Source: Sphingomonadales bacterium 12-68-11
GTDB taxonomy: Bacteria; Pseudomonadota; Alphaproteobacteria; Sphingomonadales; Sphingomonadaceae
Reading direction: 5' to 3'
DNA: 64,000 nt
Assembly: GCA_002279825.1 (NCBI GenBank)
Contig: NCCV01000007.1
Span: 1-64,000, forward strand
The notes under the pieces are model-generated. The model did not search any database. It was given only the letters and a program-made list of their open reading frames with translations, and was not told the origin of the DNA. Positions 1 to 10,270 of the stretch are shown piece after piece (within the stretch, counting starts at the first letter, position 1; each line of letters opens with the position of its first letter). The position numbers and the translations under genes are program-made.

Positions 1-49
1 GCGGCGGCCGGGGCGGACGCCCGGGCGGCGGCCCGCGCGCCGCGCAGGG

Positions 50-817
50 CTAACCGACCGGCACCACCAGCGGCGTCGCCGGACCGGGCGCGAAGCCCAT
101 CTTGGCGTACGTGGCCTGCCCGCCTTCGGTCGCGTGCAGGGTGAGGGGGAGCTCTCCCATCGCCTTGCGCGCCTCGGCCATGGCGTGCCGCATGACCGTG
201 GCCGCGTAGCCTTGGCCCTGTTCGGCGGGCTCGGTCGCGACCATCGCGATGTAGATCGTGCCGCCCACCGGGCGCGCTGCGGCGGTGGCGACCGGTTTGC
301 CGCCGACATAGCCGACGAAGGCCATCGATCCGGCGGGCCAGAAGTGCATGCCGCCGCAGCAGGCGAACTGCTCCTCGGGCATCGCATAAGCATGCGCATT
401 GAGCATCGCCGCGTCCATGGCGGCGGGATCGTCCGCAACCAGGCGGATTTCGAGCTCGGCGGGTGCGCGCGGCGGCGGCGCGATCGCTGCGGCTTCCATG
501 CCCAGCATCGGGATCGCCACTGCAAGGCCCTCCTCGCCAAGGATCGCCTCCCAGTTCGCGGGCGCCCAGTCCGCGCGGACGATGCCTCCGCTCGGCTGGT
601 GCCAGCTTGCCGCGGCTGCCTTGCCGGCGCGCAGGATGCTGCGGAAATCGGCTTCGGCGGCGGCCGGGCGGTTCTGGAACCACAAGTTGAAGAACAGGTT
701 GGGCGCGTCGGCAAAGCGGGTCGAAATGCCGTCGCCGTCCGCGTTGCGGGGCGAGGGGAGAGTATCGGTCATCTGCTTCCACGCCTCGGTGAACAGCGCG
801 ATCGGCTCGGCTTGCAT
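50..817 (-). CDS. GNAT family N-acetyltransferase
   Basis: A 255-residue predicted acetyl-CoA-dependent N-acetyltransferase; the substrate cannot be read from the sequence. The C-terminal half looks like a GNAT fold: a beta-strand stretch (SMAFVGYVGGKPVATAAA) is followed by an acetyl-CoA pyrophosphate-binding loop of the Q/R-x-x-G-x-G/A type (EQGQGYAATVMRHAM) and a late strand near TYAKMGF. The open frame runs on upstream to about 1978, but that part lies antisense to the aldo/keto reductase. I chose the ATG at 817 because AGGGGGA precedes it at good spacing and the GNAT-like sequence starts there. It is divergent from the aldo/keto reductase across about 135 bp, which must hold both promoters. 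Confidence 0.8.
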   Translation of the reverse strand: MQAEPIALFTEAWKQMTDTLPSPRNADGDGISTRFADAPNLFFNLWFQNRPAAAEADFRSILRAGKAAAASWHQPSGGIVRADWAPANWEAILGEEGLAVAIPMLGMEAAAIAPPPRAPAELEIRLVADDPAAMDAAMLNAHAYAMPEEQFACCGGMHFWPAGSMAFVGYVGGKPVATAAARPVGGTIYIAMVATEPAEQGQGYAATVMRHAMAEARKAMGELPLTLHATEGGQATYAKMGFAPGPATPLVVPVG

Positions 818-952
818 GTCAATTTCCCCCCTGTCAGTCCGTTGACGATCCTGCGCATTTCGCGCCGCGGCACCAGCACTTTGTCGGCGGTTGCTCGCCG
901 TCATCTGAAATGACAGACTGGCAAGGAAGGGGAGAAGCAGAGGATACGCCTG

Positions 953-1918
953 ATGACTTATGCTGCCGCAAGCCTGTCGCGCCGTTCCTACCTCAAGCTC
1001 GGGGCTGCCGCCGCGGCGGGCGCGGCCATCGCGCCGCTCGTGCCCGCTTTCGGCCAGAGCGCGACGTTGCCCCGGATCACCAAGCCGATCCCGTCCTCGG
1101 GCGAGCGGATCCCGTGCATCGGGATCGGCACTAACGCCTACAACGTGACCGCGCCCGAAGACATGGCCCGGCTCCAGCAGGTGCTGGCCGGGCTGGCCGA
1201 GCAGGGCGGGGCGGTGATCGACACCGCGCGCGTCTATGGTCGTTCGGAGGAAGTGATCGGCGAACTGCTGCAGAAGATCGGCGGGCGCGACCGCTACTTC
1301 ATTTCGACCAAGTCCTCGATCGGCGGGCCGATCGCCGATCCCGCGCGGGAAGTGCAGACCGCCTTCGACCGGCTCAAGGTCGACACAATCGACTTGCTGC
1401 TGATCCACAACCTCCACGCGCTTGACCAGCTGATGCCCGAATTCATCCGCGCCAAGGAGCAGGGCCGGGTGCGCTACATCGGGATGAGCACGTCGGTGGA
1501 CGGGCAGTACGAAGCGCAGATGGCGGGGATGCGCCGCTATCCGCTCGACTTCATCCAGGTCGACTATTCGATCAGCAACCGCGGCGCGGCCGAGGCGGTC
1601 ATTCCGCTGGCGCAGGAGCGCAAGATGGCGGTGATGATCAACGTGCCGTTCGGCGGGCGCGGGCAGGGCTCCGCCAGCACGTTCGCAAGGGTCGCCAACC
1701 GGCCGCTGCCCGACTGGGCCAAGGACATCGACGCGACGAGCTGGGCGCAAGTGTGTCTCAAGTACATCGTCTCGCACCCCGGGGTGACAGTGGCGATTCC
1801 GGGCACTACTCAGATGGACCACCTGCTCGACAACCAGGCGGCCGGGCGCGGGCGCCTGCCCGATGCGGCGCTGCGGCGCGAGATCGAGACCTACTGGGAC
1901 GCTCTGCCCGCGGCGTGA
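953..1918 (+). CDS. Tat-exported aldo/keto reductase
   Basis: A 321-residue NAD(P)H-dependent aldo/keto reductase. Residues 9-17 (SRRSYLKLG), followed by an Ala-rich hydrophobic stretch ending near AFGQ (31-35), form a twin-arginine signal, so the enzyme is probably exported folded with its cofactor. The AKR catalytic tetrad is visible: D90 and Y95 in IDTARVYG, K120 in STKSS, and H152 in LLIHNL. The late IPGTTQMDHLLDN segment matches the family cofactor-binding C-terminus. The start ATG has a purine-rich upstream stretch. The gene lies 58 bp before glutathione reductase, so a shared redox-related transcript is possible. The substrate is unknown. An exported AKR is a recognised but less common variant of a mostly cytosolic family. 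Confidence 0.88.
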   Translation: MTYAAASLSRRSYLKLGAAAAAGAAIAPLVPAFGQSATLPRITKPIPSSGERIPCIGIGTNAYNVTAPEDMARLQQVLAGLAEQGGAVIDTARVYGRSEEVIGELLQKIGGRDRYFISTKSSIGGPIADPAREVQTAFDRLKVDTIDLLLIHNLHALDQLMPEFIRAKEQGRVRYIGMSTSVDGQYEAQMAGMRRYPLDFIQVDYSISNRGAAEAVIPLAQERKMAVMINVPFGGRGQGSASTFARVANRPLPDWAKDIDATSWAQVCLKYIVSHPGVTVAIPGTTQMDHLLDNQAAGRGRLPDAALRREIETYWDALPAA

Positions 1919-1976
1919 CGGTTGGCAATCCCGCCCGCGCCCGCCATATCGCGCGGCGCAGACGGGAGCGCTCTTC

Positions 1977-3320
1977 ATGGCCCAGTACGACTACGACCTG
2001 TTCACCATCGGCGCCGGATCGGGCGGGGTACGCGCCAGCCGCATCGCCGCCGCGCACGGCGCCAAAGTGGCGGTGGCCGAGGAGCACAAGATCGGCGGCA
2101 CTTGCGTGGTGCGCGGCTGCGTGCCCAAGAAGATGCTCGTCTATGGCGCGCACTTCGCGGAGGATCTGCAGGACGCCAAGGCGTTCGGCTGGTCGGTCGA
2201 CAACCCGACCTTCGACTGGACGGTGCTGCGCGACAATGTGCTCGGCGAGGTCGAACGGCTGAGCGGGCTCTACACCCAGACGCTCGACAACAACAACGTC
2301 ACCCTCATCCACCAGCGCGCGAGCGTGAGCGGGCCCAACGAAGTGACCCTGGCCGACGGCAGCAAAGTTACGGCGAAGTACATCCTGATCGCCACCGGCG
2401 CGCGGCCGCACGTGCCCGGCTGCCCCGGCCACGAACACGGCATCACTTCCAACGATGCGTTCCATCTCGAAGCCCTGCCTAAGCGCATCCTGATCGCCGG
2501 GGGCGGCTATATCGCCAACGAGTTCGCCGGGATCTTCAACGAATTCGGCACCCACGTGACGATCATCAACCGCAGCGACACGCTGCTGCGCGGCTACGAC
2601 GAGCAATTGCGCGACCGGCTGCTGCAGATCTCACTCACCAAAGGCATCGACTTCCGCTTCAACGCCGAATTCCGGGGAATCGAAAAGCAGGCGGACGGGA
2701 CGCTCAAGGTCGCGATGACCAATCATGAGGACCTGGTGGTGGACGCGGTGATGTTCGCCACCGGCCGGCTGCCCAACAGCGAAGGGCTCGGGCTGGACAC
2801 GCTCGGCGTCGATTTGGGCGAGCGCGGCGAGATCAAGGTCGATCGCTTCAGCAAGACCAGCGTGGACAGCATCTATGCCATCGGCGACGTGACCGACCGC
2901 GTGCAACTGACCCCGGTGGCGATCCGCGAGGGGCACGCCTTCGCCGACACGGTGTTCGGGGGCAAGCCGACCACGGTCGACTACTCGTGCGTGCCGAGCG
3001 CGGTGTTCAGCCACCCGCCGCTGTGCGGGGTCGGGCTGACCGAGAGCCAGGCGCGCAATACGCTAGGCGCGGTCAAGGTCTACACCTCGGACTTCCGGCC
3101 GATGAAGCACGTGCTCGCCGGCCGCAACGAGCGTAGCCTCTACAAGCTGGTTTGCGATGAGGCCGACAAGATCGTCGGCATCCACCTGCTCGGTCCCGAC
3201 GCGCCCGAGATCCTGCAAGGCGCGGCGGTGGCGGTGAAGGCCGGGCTGAGCAAGACCGATTTCGACGCGACGGTGGCGATCCACCCGACGATGGCGGAAG
3301 AGCTGGTGCTGATGCGGTGA
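1977..3320 (+). CDS. gor: glutathione-disulfide reductase
   Basis: A 447-residue FAD flavoprotein that reduces glutathione disulfide with NADPH in the cytosol. Seen: the N-terminal FAD-binding GAGSGG (12-17), the redox-active pair C43/C48 in GGTCVVRGCVPKK, the second dinucleotide motif GGGYIANEFAG, a FAD-binding IYAIGDVT, and the C-terminal HPTMAEE that carries the catalytic His-Glu. The VVRGCVPKK context is typical of glutathione reductase rather than dihydrolipoamide dehydrogenase. The open frame extends upstream to 1863, but the ATG at 1977 begins the conserved YDYDLFTIGAG sequence. The stop overlaps the next gene's GTG by 4 bp (GTGA), which suggests translational coupling. Confidence 0.94.
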   Translation: MAQYDYDLFTIGAGSGGVRASRIAAAHGAKVAVAEEHKIGGTCVVRGCVPKKMLVYGAHFAEDLQDAKAFGWSVDNPTFDWTVLRDNVLGEVERLSGLYTQTLDNNNVTLIHQRASVSGPNEVTLADGSKVTAKYILIATGARPHVPGCPGHEHGITSNDAFHLEALPKRILIAGGGYIANEFAGIFNEFGTHVTIINRSDTLLRGYDEQLRDRLLQISLTKGIDFRFNAEFRGIEKQADGTLKVAMTNHEDLVVDAVMFATGRLPNSEGLGLDTLGVDLGERGEIKVDRFSKTSVDSIYAIGDVTDRVQLTPVAIREGHAFADTVFGGKPTTVDYSCVPSAVFSHPPLCGVGLTESQARNTLGAVKVYTSDFRPMKHVLAGRNERSLYKLVCDEADKIVGIHLLGPDAPEILQGAAVAVKAGLSKTDFDATVAIHPTMAEELVLMR

Positions 3321-3571
3321 GCGTGACCACCCGCTATTTCGATGAGCAGGTGCGCCGCAAGCGGCCGTATCTCACCATCGGGATGTGCCGTGCGGTCGTG
3401 GCCGATCCGCTTGAAACGTGGGTCCAGACGGACGGCCGGGTCCGTCACTGGGGCAAGGTCACCTTGCCAGGCGATGATCGAGCGCGCATCTTGCGGGTCG
3501 TCACGCTGGACGATGGCGAGACGATCCATAACGCGTTCTTGGACCGCGGCTATCGCGAGGTGGAACAATGA
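3317..3571 (+). CDS. DUF4258-like small protein, possible toxin-like partner of a DUF2283 protein
   Basis: An 84-residue soluble protein starting at a GTG that overlaps the gor stop (GTGA). The C-terminal pattern DGRVRHWGKV ... RILRVVTLDDGETIHNAFLDRGY resembles DUF4258-like proteins that often sit directly before a DUF2283 gene, as here. Such pairs are sometimes annotated as putative toxin-antitoxin modules because the DUF4258 fold resembles RelE-type proteins; that role is not shown for this pair. It contains one Cys and no membrane segment. The next gene starts inside this gene's stop (ATGA). The tight coupling on both sides argues for co-translation with gor and the carboxylase gene rather than an independent cassette. 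Confidence 0.72.
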   Translation: MSVTTRYFDEQVRRKRPYLTIGMCRAVVADPLETWVQTDGRVRHWGKVTLPGDDRARILRVVTLDDGETIHNAFLDRGYREVEQ

Positions 3572-3782
3572 AGCTCCATTATTATCCCGAGACGGACAGT
3601 CTCTATATCGAGCTTCGGGCCGACGCCGCAGCCGAAACGCGCGAGATCGCCGAGGGGTTGAATGCCGATTTCGATGCCGCCGGTAACGTCGTCGGGCTCG
3701 ACATCGACGGCGCCTCGCACAAGCTCGACCTGAGCCATCTCGAAGCTATCGATCTGCCGATCGCGTCGCTCAAAGCCGCGTA

Positions 3783-3783
<1 letters not shown>
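3568..3783 (+). CDS. DUF2283 domain-containing protein
   Basis: A 71-residue protein whose opening [17 protein letters not shown] is the typical DUF2283 start, followed by a [10 protein letters not shown] element. The family is small and of unknown molecular function, and is commonly the second gene of a DUF4258/DUF2283 couple. Its ATG overlaps the upstream stop as ATGA. Its TAG stop shares its last base with the GTG start of the carboxylase gene. If the pair is toxin-antitoxin-like, this acidic protein would be the antitoxin candidate; that is inference from gene order and size. Confidence 0.82.
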
Positions 3784-5305
<1,522 letters not shown>

Positions 5306-5309
<4 letters not shown>

Positions 5310-5527
5310 TCTGGTTTTTCGAAAAGCTGGTTTTTGTCGGCTTGCTGGGCTTCTTTGGCTTTCAGCTCTATCGGGCCGTTCGCTTCAGCGAGATCCGGTC
5401 CGAAGCCCAGGTTGAATCGCGGATCGCGAACCCCTTCATGTTTTGGTTCTGCGTGGTTCTCTACGCAGCAATCGAGGCGTTTTTGATCTCCGAGCTCTTG
5501 GGGTTTGGTCTGCCCCGATGGCTCTGA
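5306..5527 (+). CDS. small two-helix membrane protein
   Basis: A 73-residue protein of unknown function. Two hydrophobic segments are visible: residues about 3-20 ([17 protein letters not shown]) and 44-66 ([19 protein letters not shown]). A polar loop between them carries [10 protein letters not shown]. It starts at GTG overlapping the carboxylase stop (GTGA), so it is translationally coupled to that gene. The carboxylase is soluble, so the membrane peptide may have an unrelated job. I do not recognise a named family. Confidence 0.65.
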
Positions 5528-5552
5528 GGGACGCAGCCTCTTCGGGGTGGAC

Positions 5553-6056
5553 ATGCTAGGCCTCCTCGCCCCCCTCATCCTCCAGGCCAGTACCGCCGCA
5601 CCGATCGACGCCACCCCGCTCGAGGCGGGCCGCTGGGTCGTGCGCGAGACCCGCGAGAGCCGCACCGGGCGCGGCGGCATTTCGGCCACGTTGCTTGCCG
5701 ACACCGGTGACTATCGCCTGGTGGTGCGGTGCGACTTTTCCTACCGCAAGGACATCTCGCTCCAGCTTCTCCCGGCGACCGTCAAGGATCCGCGCCCGGT
5801 ACGTCCCGCGGCGCTGAGCTGGGACGGCCCTTCGCCGCCGTTCAACCTGGTGTGGGAAGAGGCCGGCCCGGGCGTGTTCGCGCGCAACGGGCAGGACGAC
5901 AGGGACGCCACCGCCGCCGCGCTCGAGCTTGAGCAGGCACCGGGCGTGCTGCACTTCATCGGCGAGGCAAGCGACGGCTCGGCCATCGGCGCGACCTTCC
6001 GCAGCGAGCGGGGCCGGGCGGAGATCGGGCGGGTGCGCGCGGCCTGCGACCTCTGA
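5553..6056 (+). CDS. secreted hypothetical protein
   Basis: A 167-residue protein of unknown function. I chose the ATG at 5553 because it opens a short signal-peptide-like stretch (MLGLLAPLILQASTA), with likely cleavage near residues 15-16. The mature part has two Cys (in VVRCDFSY and RAACDL), which could form a disulfide, and a strand-rich pattern without a named motif. The frame stays open 48 bp upstream, but that extension lacks a leader-like sequence. The gene sits between the membrane peptide and a DUF488 gene with short spacers, so operon membership is possible. Confidence 0.62.
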   Translation: MLGLLAPLILQASTAAPIDATPLEAGRWVVRETRESRTGRGGISATLLADTGDYRLVVRCDFSYRKDISLQLLPATVKDPRPVRPAALSWDGPSPPFNLVWEEAGPGVFARNGQDDRDATAAALELEQAPGVLHFIGEASDGSAIGATFRSERGRAEIGRVRAACDL

Positions 6057-6103
6057 AACTCCGACCCGCCGAAACAAGTTCGGTGCGGCGGGGTTGGTTA
6101 GCA

Positions 6104-6556
6104 ATGGCGCCGAAAGTATTCACCATCGGATACGAGCAGGCGACGCAAGCCGCCGTCGTAACCGCGCTGCGCGAGGCCGGCGTCGAGGTGCTGGCCGACA
6201 TCCGTTACCTGCCGCTGTCACGCCGTCCGGGGTTTTCCAAGACCTCGCTCAGGGCGGCCGTCGAGGAGGCGGGGATCGGGTATCGCCATCTCAAGCAGCT
6301 CGGTACCCCCGCCGAGGGCCGCGCGGCGGCGCGGCGCGGCGACCATGCCGAGCTGGCGCGGGTCTATGCCGGGCAGCTCGAACTGCCCGAAGCGCTCGCA
6401 CAGATGGCCGAACTGCGTGATCTGGCCGAGCACAAGCGCGTGGCGCTGCTGTGCTACGAACGCGAGGCGGCGGAATGTCACCGCTCGCTGCTGACCGATG
6501 CATTGTTGAGCGATTTCGAACGGGTGGATTTGGTGCCGGTGTTGCTGACCGCCTGA
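6104..6556 (+). CDS. DUF488 family protein
   Basis: A 150-residue cytosolic protein of the DUF488 family. It opens with the typical KVFTIGYEQ, continues with LADIRYLPLSRRPGFSK, and ends with the family signature CYEREAAECHRSLL, where a Cys and a Cys-His pair recur. The biochemical role of the family is unknown. The start is placed at ATG 6104, directly before the conserved region; a frame-open ATG 21 bp upstream is possible. It converges with aroB: the two stops lie inside TGAGCTCA, an 8-bp palindrome, with only 2 bp between them, so there is no room for a terminator. Confidence 0.85.
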   Translation: MAPKVFTIGYEQATQAAVVTALREAGVEVLADIRYLPLSRRPGFSKTSLRAAVEEAGIGYRHLKQLGTPAEGRAAARRGDHAELARVYAGQLELPEALAQMAELRDLAEHKRVALLCYEREAAECHRSLLTDALLSDFERVDLVPVLLTA

Positions 6557-6558
6557 GC

Positions 6559-7668
6559 TCAGTGGGCGCGCAATTCAATTTCCAGGAACGCCGCCACGTC
6601 TTCCAGCGATACCGCCTTATCGAGGAAGGCCGTGCCGATGCCGTGCAACAGGACGAACGGCAGGGTGCCGGCGTCCATCTTCTTGTCGTGCAGCATGTGC
6701 GCGACGAGCGTGGCGCCGTCGCAATTGAGGCCGAGCGCCGACACCTCGCTCGACAGGCCGGCGGAAGCGATGGAGGCGGCGATCCGTCCGGCGTCGGCGG
6801 CCGAGATGTACCCGCGCCGCGCCGAATAGCGCGCCGCCAGCACCATGCCGAGCGCAACCGCCTCGCCGTGCAGCAGGCGGTCGGAGAAGCCGGTGTGCGC
6901 TTCGAGCGCGTGCCCGAAGGTATGGCCGAGGTTGAGCAGCGCGCGCATACCGGTCGTCTCGCGCTCGTCCTCGGCGACCACGCGGGCCTTGGCGCGCACG
7001 CTTTCGGTCACGGCGTATTCCTGCGCCGCGCGATCGCCGGCGAGCACGGCGGGCCCGTTCGCCTCGCACCAGGCGAAAAACGCGGGATCGCCGAGAATCC
7101 CGTACTTGATGACCTCGGCGTAGCCGGCGCCCATTTCGCGCGCCGGCAGCGTGTCGAGCGTGCCGAGATCGGCCAGCACCAGGCTCGGCTGGTGGAACGC
7201 GCCGACCAGGTTCTTGCCCGCGGCGGTGTTGATCGCGGTCTTGCCGCCGACGCTGCTGTCGACTTGGGCGAGCAGGGTCGTGGGAAGCTGGACGAAGCCG
7301 CAGCCGCGCTTGAGGATCGCCGCGGCAAACCCGGTCAGGTCGCCGATCACTCCGCCGCCGAGCGCCAGCACGTGGTCGCCGCGTTCGACTTCCTCAGCCA
7401 GCAGCCAGTCCATCAGCCGCTCGAGCGTGCCCCACGACTTGGCGCTTTCGCCGGGCTCGAGCACGAGCCAGCGCGGCGCGAACCCGGCACCGTTGAGCGC
7501 CGCATCGACCGTCTCGCGCCAGTGCGCCGCGACGTTGGCGTCGGTGACGATCGGCACCGCGCGCTTGCGCAGCAGCGCGCCGCATTGCGCGGGCAGATCG
7601 GCCAGCAGCCCGGCGCCGACACGCACTTGGTAGCCGCGCCCGGCGAGTTCAACAGGGATTACGGCCAT
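6559..7668 (-). CDS. aroB: 3-dehydroquinate synthase
   Basis: A 369-residue NAD- and metal-dependent enzyme that cyclises DAHP to 3-dehydroquinate, the second step of the shikimate pathway. Seen: LALGGGVIGDLTGFAAA (NAD-binding and active-site loop), PTTLLAQVDSSVGGKTAIN, and the metal-ligand regions GYAEVIKYGIL and LNLGHTFGHALE. Length matches the family. Its ATG lies within the end of aroK (10-bp overlap), so aroK-aroB form a coupled two-gene operon read leftward, an arrangement common in proteobacteria. Confidence 0.96.
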   Translation of the reverse strand: MAVIPVELAGRGYQVRVGAGLLADLPAQCGALLRKRAVPIVTDANVAAHWRETVDAALNGAGFAPRWLVLEPGESAKSWGTLERLMDWLLAEEVERGDHVLALGGGVIGDLTGFAAAILKRGCGFVQLPTTLLAQVDSSVGGKTAINTAAGKNLVGAFHQPSLVLADLGTLDTLPAREMGAGYAEVIKYGILGDPAFFAWCEANGPAVLAGDRAAQEYAVTESVRAKARVVAEDERETTGMRALLNLGHTFGHALEAHTGFSDRLLHGEAVALGMVLAARYSARRGYISAADAGRIAASIASAGLSSEVSALGLNCDGATLVAHMLHDKKMDAGTLPFVLLHGIGTAFLDKAVSLEDVAAFLEIELRAH

Positions 7669-8228
7669 TGCGCAAGCGCTCCCAGAATGCGGGCGAGTGT
7701 GTCGCCGTGCGGGCCCGAATCGCTGGTCACGCGGATCGGCGCCTGGGCATAGGCACTCTCGCGCTCGGCCTTGAGCCGTACGAGAATTTCGCGCGGGTCG
7801 CCGCCCTGCAGCAGCGGGCGCGTGTCGCGGCGGCCGACGCGGCTGACCAGCGTATCAATATCGCTGTCGAGCCAGATCGCGATGCCGCGTTCGAGGATCA
7901 GCGCGCGGGTGTCGTCCTGGACGAAGGCGCCGCCGCCGGTCGCCAGCACGCTTGGCCCGGCTTCGATCAGCCGCGCGATCACCCGCCGCTCGCCGTCGCG
8001 GAAATGGGCTTCGCCGAAGCGTTCGAAGACTTCGGCGACGGTCATCTGTGCGGCGGCTTCGATCTCCTCGTCGGCGTCGTGGAAGGGGAGTTCGAGCTGC
8101 GCTGCGAGCTTGCGGCCGATGGTCGACTTGCCGACCCCCATCATGCCCACCAACACCACCGGACGGTCGATACGGCGCTTGATCTCGCGGACCTCGGCGT
8201 CGGTCGGGTGGCGGGGTTCGATGGTCAT
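7659..8228 (-). CDS. aroK: shikimate kinase
   Basis: A 189-residue kinase that phosphorylates shikimate with ATP. Seen: Walker A GMMGVGKST, the DADEEIE segment, FRDGERRVI, the ATGGGAF loop with its substrate-binding glycines, and GRRDTRPLL near the lid. The open frame extends to 8459, but the ATG at 8228 gives the usual length and directly precedes a recognisable N-terminus. It is followed by aroB with a 10-bp overlap, and is divergent from the 44-residue membrane ORF 66 bp away. Confidence 0.93.
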   Translation of the reverse strand: MTIEPRHPTDAEVREIKRRIDRPVVLVGMMGVGKSTIGRKLAAQLELPFHDADEEIEAAAQMTVAEVFERFGEAHFRDGERRVIARLIEAGPSVLATGGGAFVQDDTRALILERGIAIWLDSDIDTLVSRVGRRDTRPLLQGGDPREILVRLKAERESAYAQAPIRVTSDSGPHGDTLARILGALAQWP

Positions 8229-8294
8229 TGCCGCCAGCGCTATAGTTGGGCTACCCGGACGCGCAAGTTGGTGAGGTTCGATCGATCGGTGGCG

Positions 8295-8429
8295 ATGCGC
8301 CTGAACAGGTTTGGCAAGATTGGGCTTGGGCTGCTGGTCGTGGTGCTGCTGTTCGCGTGGTATGACGGCGGGCGCGAGCCGCAGCGCATGATCGAGCAGC
8401 CGGTCGTGCTTGGCGGGGCCGGACAATGA
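8295..8429 (+). CDS. 44-residue single-pass membrane peptide
   Basis: A short ORF of 44 residues. A basic start (MRLNRFGK) is followed by one strongly hydrophobic segment (IGLGLLVVVLLFAWYD, residues about 9-24) and a short polar tail rich in Arg/Glu/Gln, implying a single-pass inner-membrane peptide with the tail outside. Its stop overlaps the ATG of the next gene as ATGA, the main evidence that it is translated. An in-frame GTG at 8271 would add eight residues. No known family is recognised. Confidence 0.58.
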   Translation: MRLNRFGKIGLGLLVVVLLFAWYDGGREPQRMIEQPVVLGGAGQ

Positions 8430-10270
8430 GACGCGGCCTGTGGCTGGGCGGCGTGGCAATGGCGCTGTGCTCGACTTTGGCGATGGCAGCGCCGGAATCG
8501 CTGCTGCCGCCGGTGTTCAACGATCCTGCGCCGGCGCCGCCGCCCGCGCCGCGCGCCGCCGCGCCGCGCCCGGCGCCGGCCCCCGCACCCGCCCAGTCGG
8601 TCCCGAACGCCCCCGTGCCGGAGACTCCGCTGCTGCCGCCGGACGGCGTTGACGGCGTCGAGAGTTCGCTCACCACGCTTGGTCTCCCGCGCGCTTTGCC
8701 GCCGCTCAGCGAGCTTGAGGCGATGGACCCCGACGAGTTCAACGAACTGTTCGGCCTTAAGCCGGAATACGACATTCCACCGGGCGCGCGGCGCGCGGTA
8801 AGCCGCGTCGGCGTGATCGATTCGCGCGAGGGTGGCTTCCCTAGCCAAGCCTTGGCCGGGCAGCCGGCTGCGCTGGTTCGCGCCGCGCTGGCGGGCACGC
8901 GGCAGCCGCTGGTGTCGCGCTGGGGGCATATCCTGCTGCGGCGCGTGCTCGCGAGCCGCCTCGATGCCCCTGCCGGGATGATGCCGGTCGAGTTCGCCGC
9001 ACTGCGCGCCGCGCTGCTCAACCGCATGGGCGAAGGCGCGGTCGCGCGGGCGCTGGTGCAGGATGTCGATTCGGCCAATTTCGACGCCGCGCTGGCCGGC
9101 TCCGCCCTCGACGCCTACCTGCTGACCGGCGACGTGCTCGGAATCTGCCCGGTCGCGCAGCTCAAGGGCGACTTGCGCAGCGATGGGACCTGGCAGATGG
9201 CGCGCGCGATCTGTGCCGCTTACGCCGGCAGCACGCGCGTCGCCGAGCGCGATTTGACTCGCACTTTGCAAAGCGGCGCGGCGCCGCGCATCGATGTGCT
9301 GCTGGCCCAGCGCTATGCCGGCGCGGCGGGCGAGGGGCGCCGCAACGTCACGATCGAATGGGACGGCGTCGAGGAATTGAGCCCTTGGCGGTTCGCTCTG
9401 GCGCGCGCACTCGGCGCGGAGATTCCGCCCGCGCTGCGCAGCGGCGCGGCGCCGCAATACGATTTCGCCGAAGTGCTCAACCCCGCCGCCCCGCTGCCGG
9501 CGCGCGCGGCCGCCGGCGACCGCGCCGGAGGACGCGGTGTGCTGTCGTCGGCCGCAATGGTCGATCTCTATTCGCAGCTCTGGGCAGATCCGACCGTCGC
9601 CGAGGGCGACCGCGCGCGCGCCGGCACGCTGCGCGAGGCTTACGTGGCGCAGGATCCCGCGGCGCGGCTTGCGGCCATGCGCAGCTTGTGGGGCGAAGGC
9701 GATGCTTACGGTGGGCAGGTGCTGACCGCCTACGCGGCGGCGCGTCTCACCCCGAACGAGTCCTACGCCGCGGACGCACCGCAGCTCATCGCCGCGATGC
9801 TGGCGGCCGGGCTCGATCGCAACGCGCTACGCTGGGGGCCGCTCGTGCCTGAGGGCAGCCTCGGCTGGGCTATGCTTACCGTGGCGCAGCCGACGCGCAG
9901 CGGCCCCGTCGGCGGCGGCGCGATCGACCGGTTCATCGGCGACGACGGCAGCGCCGGACAGCGCAAGAGCCGCTTCCTGGTGGCGGGGCTCGCGGGTCTC
10001 GGTCGCCTCGATCAGGGTGACATCGCCAGCGCGTCCGGCGATCTCGGCATCAATCTCGCGCGCGAGAATGCCTGGAGCCGCAAGATCGGCCGGGCTGCGG
10101 AGCTCGGCAATCCGGCACTGGTGGCGTTGCTCGCGGGCGTGGGGATGCAGGGAGAGGGGTGGGACAAGATGACCGCGCTGCACCTGTTCCATATCGTCCG
10201 CGCGCTCGACCGGGTCGGCCTCGGCGCCGAAGCGCGCATGATTGCGGCGGAAGCGGTCGCCCGGGGCTAG
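8426..10270 (+). CDS. large exported Ala-rich protein of unknown function
   Basis: A 614-residue protein with an N-terminal signal peptide (MRRGLWLGGVAMALCSTLAMA, cleavage near residue 21). A Pro/Ala-rich linker follows at about residues 31-75. The rest is a long Ala/Leu-rich, probably all-helical body that looks like solenoid or TPR-like packing, although no consensus repeat is clear by eye. Two Cys occur close together near residue 240-260. It is coupled by ATGA to the 44-residue membrane peptide, so the two may form a membrane/periplasm pair. Its TAG stop overlaps the stop of the convergent sterol-desaturase gene within CTAG. Function unknown. Confidence 0.72.
   Translation: MRRGLWLGGVAMALCSTLAMAAPESLLPPVFNDPAPAPPPAPRAAAPRPAPAPAPAQSVPNAPVPETPLLPPDGVDGVESSLTTLGLPRALPPLSELEAMDPDEFNELFGLKPEYDIPPGARRAVSRVGVIDSREGGFPSQALAGQPAALVRAALAGTRQPLVSRWGHILLRRVLASRLDAPAGMMPVEFAALRAALLNRMGEGAVARALVQDVDSANFDAALAGSALDAYLLTGDVLGICPVAQLKGDLRSDGTWQMARAICAAYAGSTRVAERDLTRTLQSGAAPRIDVLLAQRYAGAAGEGRRNVTIEWDGVEELSPWRFALARALGAEIPPALRSGAAPQYDFAEVLNPAAPLPARAAAGDRAGGRGVLSSAAMVDLYSQLWADPTVAEGDRARAGTLREAYVAQDPAARLAAMRSLWGEGDAYGGQVLTAYAAARLTPNESYAADAPQLIAAMLAAGLDRNALRWGPLVPEGSLGWAMLTVAQPTRSGPVGGGAIDRFIGDDGSAGQRKSRFLVAGLAGLGRLDQGDIASASGDLGINLARENAWSRKIGRAAELGNPALVALLAGVGMQGEGWDKMTALHLFHIVRALDRVGLGAEARMIAAEAVARG

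Noticed and set aside
818..1978. Upstream extension of the GNAT frame to a 642-residue protein
   Set aside because: That part is antisense to a well-supported aldo/keto reductase and has no acetyltransferase-like content; a good ribosome-binding site sits at the internal ATG 817.
8240..9457. Long minus-strand frame overlapping the 614-residue gene
   Set aside because: Arg/His/Ala-rich composition typical of a GC shadow, no start context, and it lies opposite a gene with a signal peptide and coupled upstream ORF.
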